Part shown: positions 43,921 to 55,375 of the stretch, in pieces
How the letters are laid out: every line of letters starts with the position of its first letter
How positions within the stretch are numbered: the first letter of the stretch is position 1
Source of the DNA: Owenia fusiformis
Lineage: Eukaryota > Annelida > Polychaeta > Sabellida > Oweniidae
Reading direction: 5' to 3'
Length of the DNA stretch: 60,000 bases
NCBI GenBank assembly: GCA_903813345.2
Contig: CAIIXF020000008.1
Span: 34,808,867-34,868,866, forward strand
Program-made: the position numbers and the translations under genes
The notes under the pieces: generated by a model
What the model was told of the DNA's origin: nothing
Seen by the model: only the letters and a program-made list of their open reading frames with translations
Databases searched by the model: none

Positions 43921-46900
43921 TTATCTACCAAGGGGTGGCAAAGTAAGGCTACTTTGTGAATCAACGCTTAATGTGTTCAAAGTATCTATAGAAGAGTTAG
44001 CTTGAAAGTTTATCAAAGCAGACTTGGAGGCCTTTTTGATATCTTTAGCATCTGCCCCAAAGCTTTGTATGGTGGCACTTAGTGGTAGACTACCGCGTCT
44101 ATCATTCAGTGGTCTTCCACTAAGGGGTCGACCACCATATGATCTGCCGCTATGTGGACGAAAACCAGGGGTTGTACTCCGAGTGCTTCGACTATCTGGG
44201 GTTGATATTCCACTGCTTAATCTGTAAAGATATAAAATCATGTAACCATGTAGTGAGTTCGGTATTTTGGATTAGGTTTAAGGCATGATGACGTTTCAAC
44301 CTCATAGGAAATACACAAAGCATAAGAACTTTTGACTTAATTTCTTTTCATATGTTTTGAGCTAAACATTTACACATACGTGGACACAGCTCATTAGATG
44401 TATTTATTAGTCAGACTTGATATACTGAGCAGTAAACTTCTCAACATGGTGTCAGCGGTGGGATATTTAATTTCGCAATATACTTGCCTATCGAAGGTTG
44501 CAGGTGAGTTGATAGTTTGGCGCTGAAATGTCGAGCTTTTGGGTCTGGGGGTATATAGCGAAGGCATGGTACTTGATGTCTGAGAAAAAGGCCTCACTAA
44601 AGTTTTCTCTCCACCAGGAGGTCTACAAACAAAACAAAAATGCCAGAATGAAATGAGATGATCAACCACACACCATGTACATACATACATAATGGATCAT
44701 GGCTGATCGTTTATTAAACCATTTATTCTTGAATACTTGGCATAGCCACAGGGATCCAATGGCCCGAAACAAACAGGAGGCAACAAGGAACATCTCCGTT
44801 CACTCGGTTTTTCTCGGTCAGAACACATTGAAGGCCGAGAGTGCAAAGATGTCGAGGAAGGGGTTGTGCCATAATCACCCTCTTTTTATTTGTATTTTGC
44901 GTATGTATGACACTTTTGATTAATCATTGCCATACCTTGTTGTTGTTAGCTCATTCACCATACCAGGGAGATCTTGAATTGGCGTTGTTACACGAGACCG
45001 CTGCTTCTGGCGTTTCATCTTACGTCTTACTTTATGGCGGTAATTCCTATGTGTTTGCATCAATTCTCTGAAAAATATATACCATCTTGGAAATGAAACA
45101 TTCGAATAAAAGTCATCAACCCAAGAAGTAAATGTGGACACAAAGTAATAATACTAATACTAAATACTCTAAATATACCATTGATTGGATTGGACACAAA
45201 GTAATAATACTAATACTAAATACTCTAAATATACCATTGATCCGACCCCATTGATCCCTATTAATTTTACAACACGTGATGAATCTAATTTATTACTTGT
45301 AGGCAGTGAGATTTCCTAAAGACTTACCTAAAATCGATTTCTCCATTGTTGTTGTAGTCAAAATGTTTTATCAACTCTTCGATTTGAAGGTGATTTAATG
45401 GCAGCCCAATACTCTAAAATATAAAAAAAACATTTTCAGGTAAAACATTTACATAAAATTAATGTATCGATAAATTTTACTAATGAAATAGTCATATCTT
45501 GAATCTTGTATCGCAGAAATTTTAAAGGATAAACCTACTCGTATGCCTTTCCTGAACTCATCAGTTGTAACATTCCAATTCTTATCACCGTCAAAATGTG
45601 AGAAAAAGTCAATCATCCTGTAGTTATTTTGCCTAATGAACCGCATCAGTAATACCAGCGGGTCCTTCATGGTACCCTCGCGTATAAGACGTTCTGCAAA
45701 TGCATCATTGTGACGCACATAGCCACCGTGTATGACATGAAAATGAGGCCGTTTTGCTTGTACCTCATCAAGTAGTTGGTAAAACTCATCTGTTATATCC
45801 ACAGCCTGTAAATGAATGGGGCAGAGTATCCTCTATTTATTATAATATTGATAATATATATCTTCAGTAATTTTGTTGATAACTATCATGACTATCATAC
45901 AAGATATGATTATGAAACTTTATAAAACATTGTATATACTCCCAAAACAACCAGCTATTGGCTTTCATCTAGACTAGTACCATATATGCACCTTCAATCG
46001 AGGTTTATACTTACAGATATTTCTAGTCTAGCCAGTGCAGACTTTTTGCTTTTCTTCAACATTTCTAGGATCAAACAGGCTCCCATTGTAGTCAATGGAT
46101 TCTTACTAATCTAAAACAAAATAATAATTATTATTAAATAACATAATCCTGGTTTACGTTTCTCACGATGGTTCCTTCTTCATCCTTTCGATACTTTTCT
46201 TTCTACAGAGCTTCTGGTAATGTACTTTAAATTTTAAAATGTTGATCTAAATGGCAATGTCATCTTTTTAAAAAGTGTCCCAAATTGGATAAAGCATACA
46301 TGTAAGCATCTTAATTTTTAAACTGGCAAATCAAAGTATGGGATTTGAATGTACGGTTTTGATATGATATTCATAAATAACATTTATGTGGGGTTAGAGT
46401 AAAGTACCTTTAGTATCTGAAGGGTCGTGTTCAACCTCAAACCTGTACAGAAACTGACAATGCCCTCTAAGCTGATTCTATTACAGGACAAGTCCAGTTC
46501 AACTAGAGTTGTATTCCTCTTTAGGGCCGTCCCCATAGCTTTAGCACCATCATTAGATATCCCATTCCATGATAGGTCGAGTACTTGGATACTGTCATTA
46601 AACTGAAAACATATCAAGGCATTGTAAATTTATGTGTTTATTTAATGAACATATCAAACGCAAACACCTGATAGGACAGTGTATTGAAAATGAAAAAGAC
46701 ATTCTGAGCCAAGATAGATTTCCTTTGGAAACAAATGGCCAACCAAAGGACATCATCTTGTACCAGACTCCTGCGACTGATTGTGGTATCGAGGTTTATT
46801 ACTGCAATCTTCAAGGTATATCGCACCCTGAAATTGTACATATTACAATTTGATAAATAAACATATATAATAAAAACACCAACAAATATTATACCTGACA

Positions 46901-49900
46901 CAAAAAACAACATTATCAAGCGTTAATGAAAAAACATCTAAAAACAGCACGGAGCACTCACATTTCAGCACTTTAACAGGCGACCCCGTGTACTTTACTT
47001 TAAGAAAAAAATGAAAAAACAAAAACAGAATGTATTTAGCAGGAAACATCAGCGCTAAACCACTCGTTTATTGTGCTAAAAATATAGCAAAATAAAATAA
47101 AACAGATAAATAAATAAATAATGTAAAAGAAATTGCAATTTGAAAATCACGCAGAAAGTGTTCCTTGAACATAAAATCATACGCAATTAAGAATGAATTC
47201 AACTTACAGCGATACCTTTAGCTATGGCACGTCCCCCTTTAAGGCGTAGATGATTCCAGCTTAGGTTGAGTATCTCAAGCGTTGTGTTGTCAGCTATAAA
47301 CATATTACATGGTGAAAGTACACTGTGAATCCCAAACCCTAGTAAGTAATTCTTTAAATCAATTCAACGGATACTATATATTGATGTGATGGAAAGCAAT
47401 GATATATGCCAAAAAGCATATATGGAATACATATCACAGAGAGGTCATATACAGGGTATCCATAAAGTCTATTTACAATTTACAGACTTTGTATTGAAAT
47501 TGTAAATAGACTTCACGGACACCCTGTATATGTAAACCCCCGAAATGCCTGTGTAAAAAGTGTAAAATGTTCATTAACATTCAGATTTAAATTACCTATG
47601 GCTTGACCAAGTAATATTCCACCAGCCTCTCGAAAGTCATTATGACTGAGATCAAGTTCTTGAAGACGAAATGTTTTCTGAAATATAAATAATTTGTTTG
47701 TTATTTATTTGTTTCTTATAATTCAAAATGATAATGGAGTTTTTCAAAATATATGAACTCGAAAGAGGAACGACCAAAATATAGTCCAAAACTCTGTTAG
47801 CAGAAAAATACATATAAGAGTGTATTTAACAAGGAAACAATATTATCAATAAGAGTATCAAAAAGCAAACATCCATTCACGTCACAATGGGATCTTTGAA
47901 ATCGTCTCGCCTGTAGTTACATCTTCAACAAACATCAAACAGAATCTGATTTTGTATTAGATATTGAGCATATTAGTACTTATGTCTATCCTTGAACCCA
48001 ACTTACCGTTATAGCAGCAGCAAACTTTTCTGCATCCCTCTCTTGGAAGTTATTACCTGAAATAAACACAAGACATGATAACACAAACATGCCACATGAC
48101 ATGAAAGCACACGCCAGGATCGCAAAACAAAAGATGTAGCACTATCACAGACAAAGGGGCAGTACATGTTGGAGTTGAATCCATGGCCCAAAGGGCCCGG
48201 AAACAGTGATTTGGGGGCTGGGAGGTAGAAGGGTTTATGGAATGGCCAGCAAGGTGCGACCAAACATTTATTTCAATGGTTCTATGAGAACTCAAAGCAT
48301 AGTGAATTATAATTCATGAACATGACACTTTTTTTATGAAAATTGAGTTTACCTGCGAGATTCAAAGAATTTATACCAGCATTATCCATTAGCATTTCAC
48401 ATATGTACTCCGCTCCCTTGCTACCTATATTGTTCTCAGATAGGTCCTGGAAGATACAACAAATTAAATAAAATCTGCAGTAAATAACATTGGTGATCTC
48501 ACATTGTGAAACCACCACAGTCAATTTCTCCAAAACGAGCTAGGCTAGAGTAAGAGTCGAGACCAACGGCGTAAACCACCATATTGGAGCCTCATAAAAT
48601 GAGGTAAAAGAAGTTTTCATTTCGAAAATTGTTAATGAATGGACATTGACGAACACGTGCGCGTTTGGTATGATATTGGTTAGCCTCAGAACGTTTTCCA
48701 AATATTTTTCAACCTTGTCAAAAACTGTGAACAAATAAACTGTCTTTCTTTTTACATATAGCATTACCGACGATAGTAGTAAGATCATACGATGATATTT
48801 ATTTAGCATTCTACAATGTAAAAATTGTTGGTGACCTAAACTTGCAAAAACAAAGTATATAAGACATGGGCATCGAGAAGAAATTAAAACTGAGATACTG
48901 TCTCTCTCCACTGGTTATCATCAACAAGGAATAGGGAAAGATCCAACTACAAATCATGCCCACCAAGACCATGCCCACATACTTAATTTCTAGAAACCCT
49001 TTGCAAGAAACATCCCTGAAAATATCAAATCAATCTCTCAAGCAGTTTGTCTCGAACTGCAAAGAAAGGTAAGGTGATTTATCATATAACAGGTAGTTTT
49101 AGGGAGATAAATGACAAGAGTTTTAGGGAGATAAGTTGGAAATATGTAAGCCGTATCCTGGTTTTGAGGTTTCCATATCCAGAACCTCCATATCTCTCGC
49201 CATATCTGCCATTCTAGGGCATATCTTCCCGCTTTGGAAAAAATGGAAAAAATTCATGATCTAACGTGATAATTCTACTACCCCTCTTCCCCCAGCAGCA
49301 GTCAAGTATCACTATCACAACCCAAGACCGCATCACCAAAGGACATTTCATTCATACTGAAGTCATTATATATTAGGAAGTATACCTACCACATCTGTAA
49401 TGATAACATTTTCTTTTAACATGTCAGCTACAGCTCTAGCTCCGCTCTCTCCTACATCACAGCCCTGTAGCCTCAGGACTTTCACCTTTGTGTTGGACTA
49501 AAATCAATGTAAAATACTTAAATACAACTCATCCTAATAACTCCTATGCACAAATAACTGACAAATTGTGATTTGGCTTTTTTGGATATGCAATATAGAT
49601 AAGTAATATTCTATAGCCTTTGGAGACATGATAGACTACATATGCTGATGGTGGTTATTTTACGATGAACTGGGCGCAATTCATGATCCATCACAACATG
49701 TAACTTACCATGCTGGTGGTGGTTATTTCAATATGAACTGGGCATGATTCATGATCCATCACCCATGTAACTTACCAATAAGGGCACGCATATATTACTC
49801 TGGCTGTTAATGATCCAACAATAAGTTTACAAGAACAAATAGCCGGCTCTGACTTTTAATAATTAAAACAAACTCAGCAAGAAAAACAAGCACATAACTT

Positions 49901-51291
49901 TGGCTTCTAATGATCCGACACTAGCTTACCAAGAGAGGAATGCATAAAGCTCTGGTTCCCAATGGTCCAATGCTCCTATTTGTCATGTCCAAAATTGCAC
50001 GATCAAGCTGCAGTTGTTTAAGAAGGTTGGAAGATGGCACGATTCCAAACTTTTTGCACGCCGTATTGTAGATATCAACTTGGGAGGGCATTTTGGAAGG
50101 CCTTTCCTCTAAAATCAAATTCATTTAGAAATAATCAGTAAAATGCCATTACCAGTAAGAATGAATAAATACGACAGTAAAATTACAGATGCACTTTTGT
50201 CTCAGGAAATATTGAAATGTCTTTTTATATAATATAAGATTTACATCTGAAAGACCTAGAATTATTTAAGGCAATAATTTGAGGTATTCTAAAATCATAA
50301 TTAAAATGAGACTGGGATGACATTAAACATTTTACCTTCTTCCAGGTCCGTGTCATCTGATTCATCAATATCAAATGGTTTCTTTGGTTCTTCCTGTGTA
50401 TTAACAGTATTCAACGATGATGCAGAATCCAATATTTCACGTAAATCCTGTGGTTTAAGACTGTCATAAACCTTTTTATATGAATATGATATTTTACGAT
50501 TCGTTGAGCTCTCTTCAGTGTTGACTGTTAAAAGACCTGTATTTGGGTTGTCATCGTCGTCCGTGCCGTCAGTGTCAACATCGGAGTAGTCATCCTCCAT
50601 GGCATCATATGCCATAGGGTCATTGTTAGAATTATAGACAATATGTACGTGTGCCGTATTACTAGTAGCATTTTGTTCTGTAGGTGCACCATCAGCAACA
50701 ACAACAGATGCATTACCATTTTCATGAAGTTCATTTGAGGCACCATCTGTATCAATTGACTCAGCATCAATCTTGACATTATCCAAATCATCCACAATAC
50801 GTAAAAATGTTTTGTTTATACGAGAACTGTTTGGTTTTTTGGCAAGAACTGGAGGTAGGCATGTAGGTGTTTCTGCGTGATTAATCTGAATATCGGGATT
50901 TCCTCTCTTTTGCTTTTTAGTTTTTGATTTCCTTCGATGTATTTTCTTGCTCCTTGACACGAGAGATTTGTGAGGCACTTGTCTTCTTTTCCTTTGAGCA
51001 TAAAGCATGAACCGATATACAAACGATATTTTGAATTCACAAGAATTGTAATTAATTTATTCACCAATGACTACACATTCAAACACTCAATACTACTATT
51101 TTTCTTTTTTTAGGATGATATACATTTACATATACATCAATGATTACTTTTAAAGATATCCCGTAATTGTATCTTTAGATGTTCATAATGAATTAAGTAT
51201 CTTGGTTTTTGTATACTAATAATATCTGACATGTATGAAATAACATTTTATATACTCACATATCTGTTAGGGTAGCTGTGAAACCCGACAT
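43921..51291 (-). CDS. Leucine-rich repeat and EF-hand protein, LRRC74-like
   Basis: Fifteen exons (minus strand): 51291-51260, 50991-50336, 50108-49930, 49497-49390, 48446-48353, 48056-48007, 47677-47596, 47293-47208, 46602-46408, 46110-46015, 45805-45539, 45413-45328, 45067-44936, 44622-44488, 44221-43921. Phases agree throughout and give 832 residues. Residues ~10-230 are basic then acidic and low complexity ('DVDTDGTDDDD'). Next come ribonuclease-inhibitor-type LRRs ('VLRLQGCDVGESGARAVADM', 'LDLSENNIGSKGAEYI', 'VLDLSWNGISNDGAKAM'), spread over about eight exons. Then two EF-hands: 'FDGDKNWNVTTDEF' and 'FDYNNNGEIDF', the second with a good calcium loop. The tail is Ser/Arg-rich. LRR plus EF-hand order resembles LRRC74-type proteins; a cytosolic calcium-responsive scaffold is inferred. 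Exon 14 uses a GC donor. The exon 1-2 junction is the least certain. Confidence 0.85.
44482..44487 (-). other. GC-AG splice donor in the LRR gene
   Basis: Exon 14 ends '...cttcgatag' and the intron begins 'gcaagt'. The reading frame continues only through this GC donor, and the rest of the donor consensus is strong, as usual for GC-AG introns. Confidence 0.75.
45136..45245. repeat. 55-bp tandem duplication in an LRR-gene intron
   Basis: 'ggacacaaagtaataatact' starts at 45136 and 45191 and both copies run through 'aaatataccattgat'. Nearly identical, so recent. Confidence 0.9.
47452..47526. mobile_element. 75-bp palindromic mariner-type micro-element
   Basis: CAGGGTATCCATAAAGTCTA and the inverted 'gtctatttacaat' region close with GGACACCCTG; TA on both sides. 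Two ~30-bp arms with a very short loop. It lies in an LRR-gene intron. Confidence 0.85.
49620..49915 (-). repeat. Decayed copies of an LRR-gene exon end and donor
   Basis: On the plus strand 'cttaccaagagaggaatgca' ... 'ctctggttcccaatggtcca' marks the true end of exon 3 (49924-49975). Related sequence 'cttaccaataagggcacgca' ... 'ctctggctgttaatgatcca' lies at ~49773-49820, and 'actttggcttctaatgatcc' at ~49897. Two copies of 'ggtggttattt...gatgatccatcac' type sequence precede them. These look like duplicated, decayed exon-donor units inside the intron. Confidence 0.6.
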
Positions 51292-53550
51292 GTTGTATTC
51301 TCAATTACGATTTATATTAACAATAAAAAATAACTACATTTCAACAGTGTGTAATTACTACTCTTAGTGTTCTCAAGCTTTGTAAGAACAAATAGTAACA
51401 AAATGAAATCTTGTCATACAATATGTCAATAGGAATATACATAGCAACAGATAAGGATTGTATCCAAATTTATTAATAGGGATTGACCATTTGGATATTT
51501 TAATCATTACAAACCTAATAAATAGGGGCGATCAACAAATAACGTAAGTCCTATCTCATGCAATAATTGAAGCTAGAACACCAAACTTGGTATATGTATC
51601 ACAAAACATTTATGATTATTTAAAAAAAATCAGATGCACATAATACGTTATGCCAGAGTAACGATTGCGATAGCAACCCGTGGTATGGGCACATAAAGTG
51701 GGTTGTGAATTATAGCCAATAATGAATAATAAGGTAATAAGTGGACACTTTATTTAATTATTTGATAAAAAAAATATTTAGTAATAATATTTTACTAAGT
51801 GAACCTCTTTATTACAGGTTAGCTTTGTACGTGTTAATTGGGTGTTGCACATTACAATGGAAGCAAATTGGATGACAATAAATATATAATTGTAGTTTAG
51901 AATTTAAAGTATTTCTTATACATCAAGTAATTAACGAATTCCCTTTAAGAATACATATCCAAGGATGGCCCCAAGGTTCCCATCTTGACTCTTGAACTGC
52001 TGACCTTCAGTTTAATAGCTCCCAGCAAAATAACAATGAATATATGAAAATATTTGCTGGTGCAAAATTAATGCAGAGAGAAAATAATAATATCTAATAT
52101 CTAAAAACGCTTCAAAGGAGTAATATAAAATATGTTAAATCTCAAATTATCATACAAATATAATGGGCAGCAGTGCCCATGGATAATAGTTTAAAGCAAA
52201 GGTTAGTCTCATTGACACCACTCGAACTCGAAATGTAACGACAGCAAAGGCTACTTGAACCACAAGATAAGACTGCTGATATTAACAAAGTAACATATTG
52301 TGTAAATATATATTATCTTTACGACAAGTTTTCAATAAAATCACAATATTAAAGGTCCTGAACTCAAATTCCTCCAATAGTACGTCATCTAGTCGTCAGT
52401 TCTACAAGTCATCAGTTACAGTCGCAATCAATTGACTTAAAGAGGCAATGTCTCTTAGGTCTCTCTCTCGGACAATCAGTGATATCCCATTATAATTGCT
52501 AAATACAATAATATCTTACATACATAAGAAATATCTCGAGACCAACTTATGGGAATAGTATTGCCGATATATTGAAAAAATCAACAGAGAAGCTCTCTTT
52601 TAAGAAGCGAAGTCGAACACATGCAAATGGTACTGAAAGTTGACAAGTAGATGCCGGTGAACCTGTTTTACATCTCCCAATGCAAAATTATCAAGGGGTA
52701 CTCCTATCAGACACTGCCTCTTTAAACCAATGTACTAGTTATGAGATTACATTGGATTGGAATCTATAAAACATCTGCCATAAAAGACCCATCAAAAAAC
52801 AATTAGCTAACTTGATCTGATTACTGTAGGCATACAATGCAGTGTGTGTCAACGCAAAAAAAAGTTGATCTTGCAAACTTTAGTAAGATATTTTTTTAAG
52901 ACAGTATGTGCCTTTCAACGCCTCATAACTAAAATACATTGTTCTTCTTACATCAATAAAATATATATCATAACCTCGAAGTGAGGCAACCTCTAAGATT
53001 TTTCTAGGCAGACATTTAAAATATAAGTTTAGTTTTAAAATACCAAAAGAACGCATAATTAGACCAGATCATTTTTAAGAAAACGCACGCCCGCCACTTT
53101 AATAGTTAATATTTGATTAATTTTAGTTAAAATTTCACAACAGCCAAGACTTACTGACATAGTGACCAGTGTCATGACCAGCTAACAAATAGGATGCTAT
53201 GTTAACACTAGAATACATTTGTCTTGTTTGAGAATTCATAAAAGGGTCCCGAAATGGAGTACAGTAATTCCATTACGTTGGGAATGGGATCAGAGCTTTA
53301 ATTTTCCAAGTCAACGTTAACAATATGTCGTAGTTTTACAAACTGATCTTACAACATAAACATCCATCCAGTCCAAAGTACAAAAGTGATTTTGATAAGG
53401 CTCTCTACACAAATGACCATATCAATGCTTAAAGGTACCTTTAGTTACATATTAAGAATACACTGTAAACTGTCTTTGCCTTAAAAGTACGCAAACTTTT
53501 TTCTAAGTTTCAACACTGATCAATGATTTCTTCAACAAAACTTGGACAAT
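51292..53550. other. Intergenic, no gene seen
   Basis: About 2.2 kb between the divergent LRR gene and hydrolase gene. AT-rich with no frame, inverted-end element or tandem array that I can support. It should hold both promoters. Confidence 0.45.
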
Positions 53551-54997
53551 ATGAAGAACTTCCTTTTAATAACAGCCGTTATTGCTAGCATTGTTGCAAT
53601 ATATGTATGGCCAGTGATTGACCGAGTGAGACAAGTTGCTGTCGGGTATGGTGCTAAAACTGTGTGTTCTGGGGTGTATGTTAGTGGCATGACTTTGGAA
53701 TCGCTAAGAAAAAACGAACTAATGGGAGGTGGACCGATGCTCCCTTTATTTATGACCTTTGACATTGATAATACGACAAAAACAATCACAACGTCATGTC
53801 TTGGAGTAAAAGCAACTGCAAAATACTATGGATACCATAAAGGATGTTCGTTGTTGCCAAGGTCTTATTCTTATGCAGGTATCTCTTCCAAACTAGATAC
53901 GTTAAAAATCAAACACCATCAAAAAGCATTCCAATGGCCAAATGCAACTTCAAAATCAAAGAATGCTTTCCATAATATTGACTATGAAAAGCTGGACAAG
54001 CTTGTTAGTGGAGAGTTTGATGTGCATACATATTCTGGAATCACAAAAGAGGAAATTCAGGAAGATTTAGAGAGGATTAGGAAGGGGCAAACAAGAGCAG
54101 TGGTTGTTGTGTACAAAGGTAAACTTGTAGCCGAGGGATACAATTCACTCATGGGCCTAACAAAAGATTCTAGATTACATGGTTGGTCAGTCACAAAAAG
54201 TGTCTTAGCAACACTTGTAGGAATCCGCATCAAGCAGAACAAAATGTCCTTGGACCATCTGGCCAATGTTACAGAATGGTCCGATGCCTCAATGCAAGAA
54301 CAGCACATAACAGTCAGAAATATGCTTAACATGAACGCTGGTATTGACTGCGAGGAGAAATATCATGTAACAGGTGATGTATGTAAGATGATCTTCACCG
54401 AGGACAATGCTGCCGGTAAATTCCCCAGGTGAGAAATGGTACTACTCCAGTGCAACGTCGAACCTTTTATCTCAAGTGCTACGTAACTCATTCGACAACG
54501 ATGAGAAGCATTGGAAGTTCCCCCACCAGGAGCTTTTTGATGTGATAGGTGCAACATCGATGGTAATAGAGGTTGACCCAAGTGGATCATTTGTTGGGTC
54601 TAGCTATAGTTACGCTACTGCTAGAGATTGGGCTAAACTAGCACAGCTCCATCTACAAAATGGTGTATGGAATAATAAACAAATCCTACCCGAAGACTGG
54701 AGTACATTTGTGTCAACACCAACGAAGGAAAGTGAAGGCCACTACGGGGCTCTTTGGTGGCTCAATCCATACAAAGGTCATGGCAAAAGAGAATCTGAGA
54801 CAGATCCTATGGGGCATTATCGCTACTGGATGAAATCCCTACCCTCAGATCTATATCGAGCAGAAGGACACGAAGGCCAGTTTGTCATTGTAGTGCCCTC
54901 TAAAGATTTGGTTATTGTTAGGCTGGGATTAAGTCGTGGAAATGACTCTTGGGATAAAGAAAAGTTCTTCTCTAGTTTGATTAGCTGTTTTAATTAA
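53551..54997 (+). CDS. Membrane-anchored serine beta-lactamase-like hydrolase, frameshifted
   Basis: Penicillin-binding-protein/class C beta-lactamase fold, the group that includes 6-aminohexanoate-dimer hydrolase and esterase EstB. The substrate cannot be told. An N-terminal hydrophobic segment ('FLLITAVIASIVAIYVW') predicts a signal anchor. Catalytic motifs are present in order: S-x-x-K in 'WSVTKSVLATLVG' (residues ~214-226), Y-x-S in 'WYYSSATSN', and H-x-G in 'EGHEGQFVIVVPSKDL'. The frame breaks at 54425-54430: the first frame (from 53551) ends at a TGA at 54430, while the family continuation 'PGEKWYYSS' is read one frame over. One extra C in a CCCC run explains it, either as an assembly or sequencing error or as a true disabling mutation. 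The rest of both halves is clean. About 482 codons, with no introns. Confidence 0.82.
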
Positions 54998-55029
54998 TGT
55001 TTTGATGACACGGGAGCTTTTTATTTATG

Positions 55030-55035
55030 AATAAA
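55030..55035 (+). terminator. Likely hydrolase polyadenylation signal
   Basis: AATAAA 33 bp past the hydrolase stop; another AATAAA near 55068. Confidence 0.5.
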
Positions 55036-55375
55036 TATGTGTATATTAGAATAAGCTATAAACTTTGAATAAATGTTATCAGAAAGACATAAACGGAATC
55101 ATATACCTTTATATCATATATCCTTAACTCGTTGCTTCATTTTTTATTGCATTTGACCTTCAATCATTATTTCAAAATTAAATGGTTTATTAATTCAGTT
55201 TATTACTGAATATATTGATGCATATTTAACCTTATCTAAAGACAATGACTAGAGATGTATGCACATCGATAAATGATTAATCAATGTTCTTCTGAATGTC
55301 TGTCCTTCTTCATTATAAGTTTAGAATCCATTATTTTGTAGAAGTATTGTCAAGATTGACACAACTTAATGTGAA
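55036..55375. other. No gene seen
   Basis: AT-rich spacer between the hydrolase and the 31-bp array. Confidence 0.4.

Noticed and set aside
50528-50797. Met-rich 89-codon minus frame
   Set aside because: Shadow of the acidic low-complexity exon 2 of the LRR gene in another frame.
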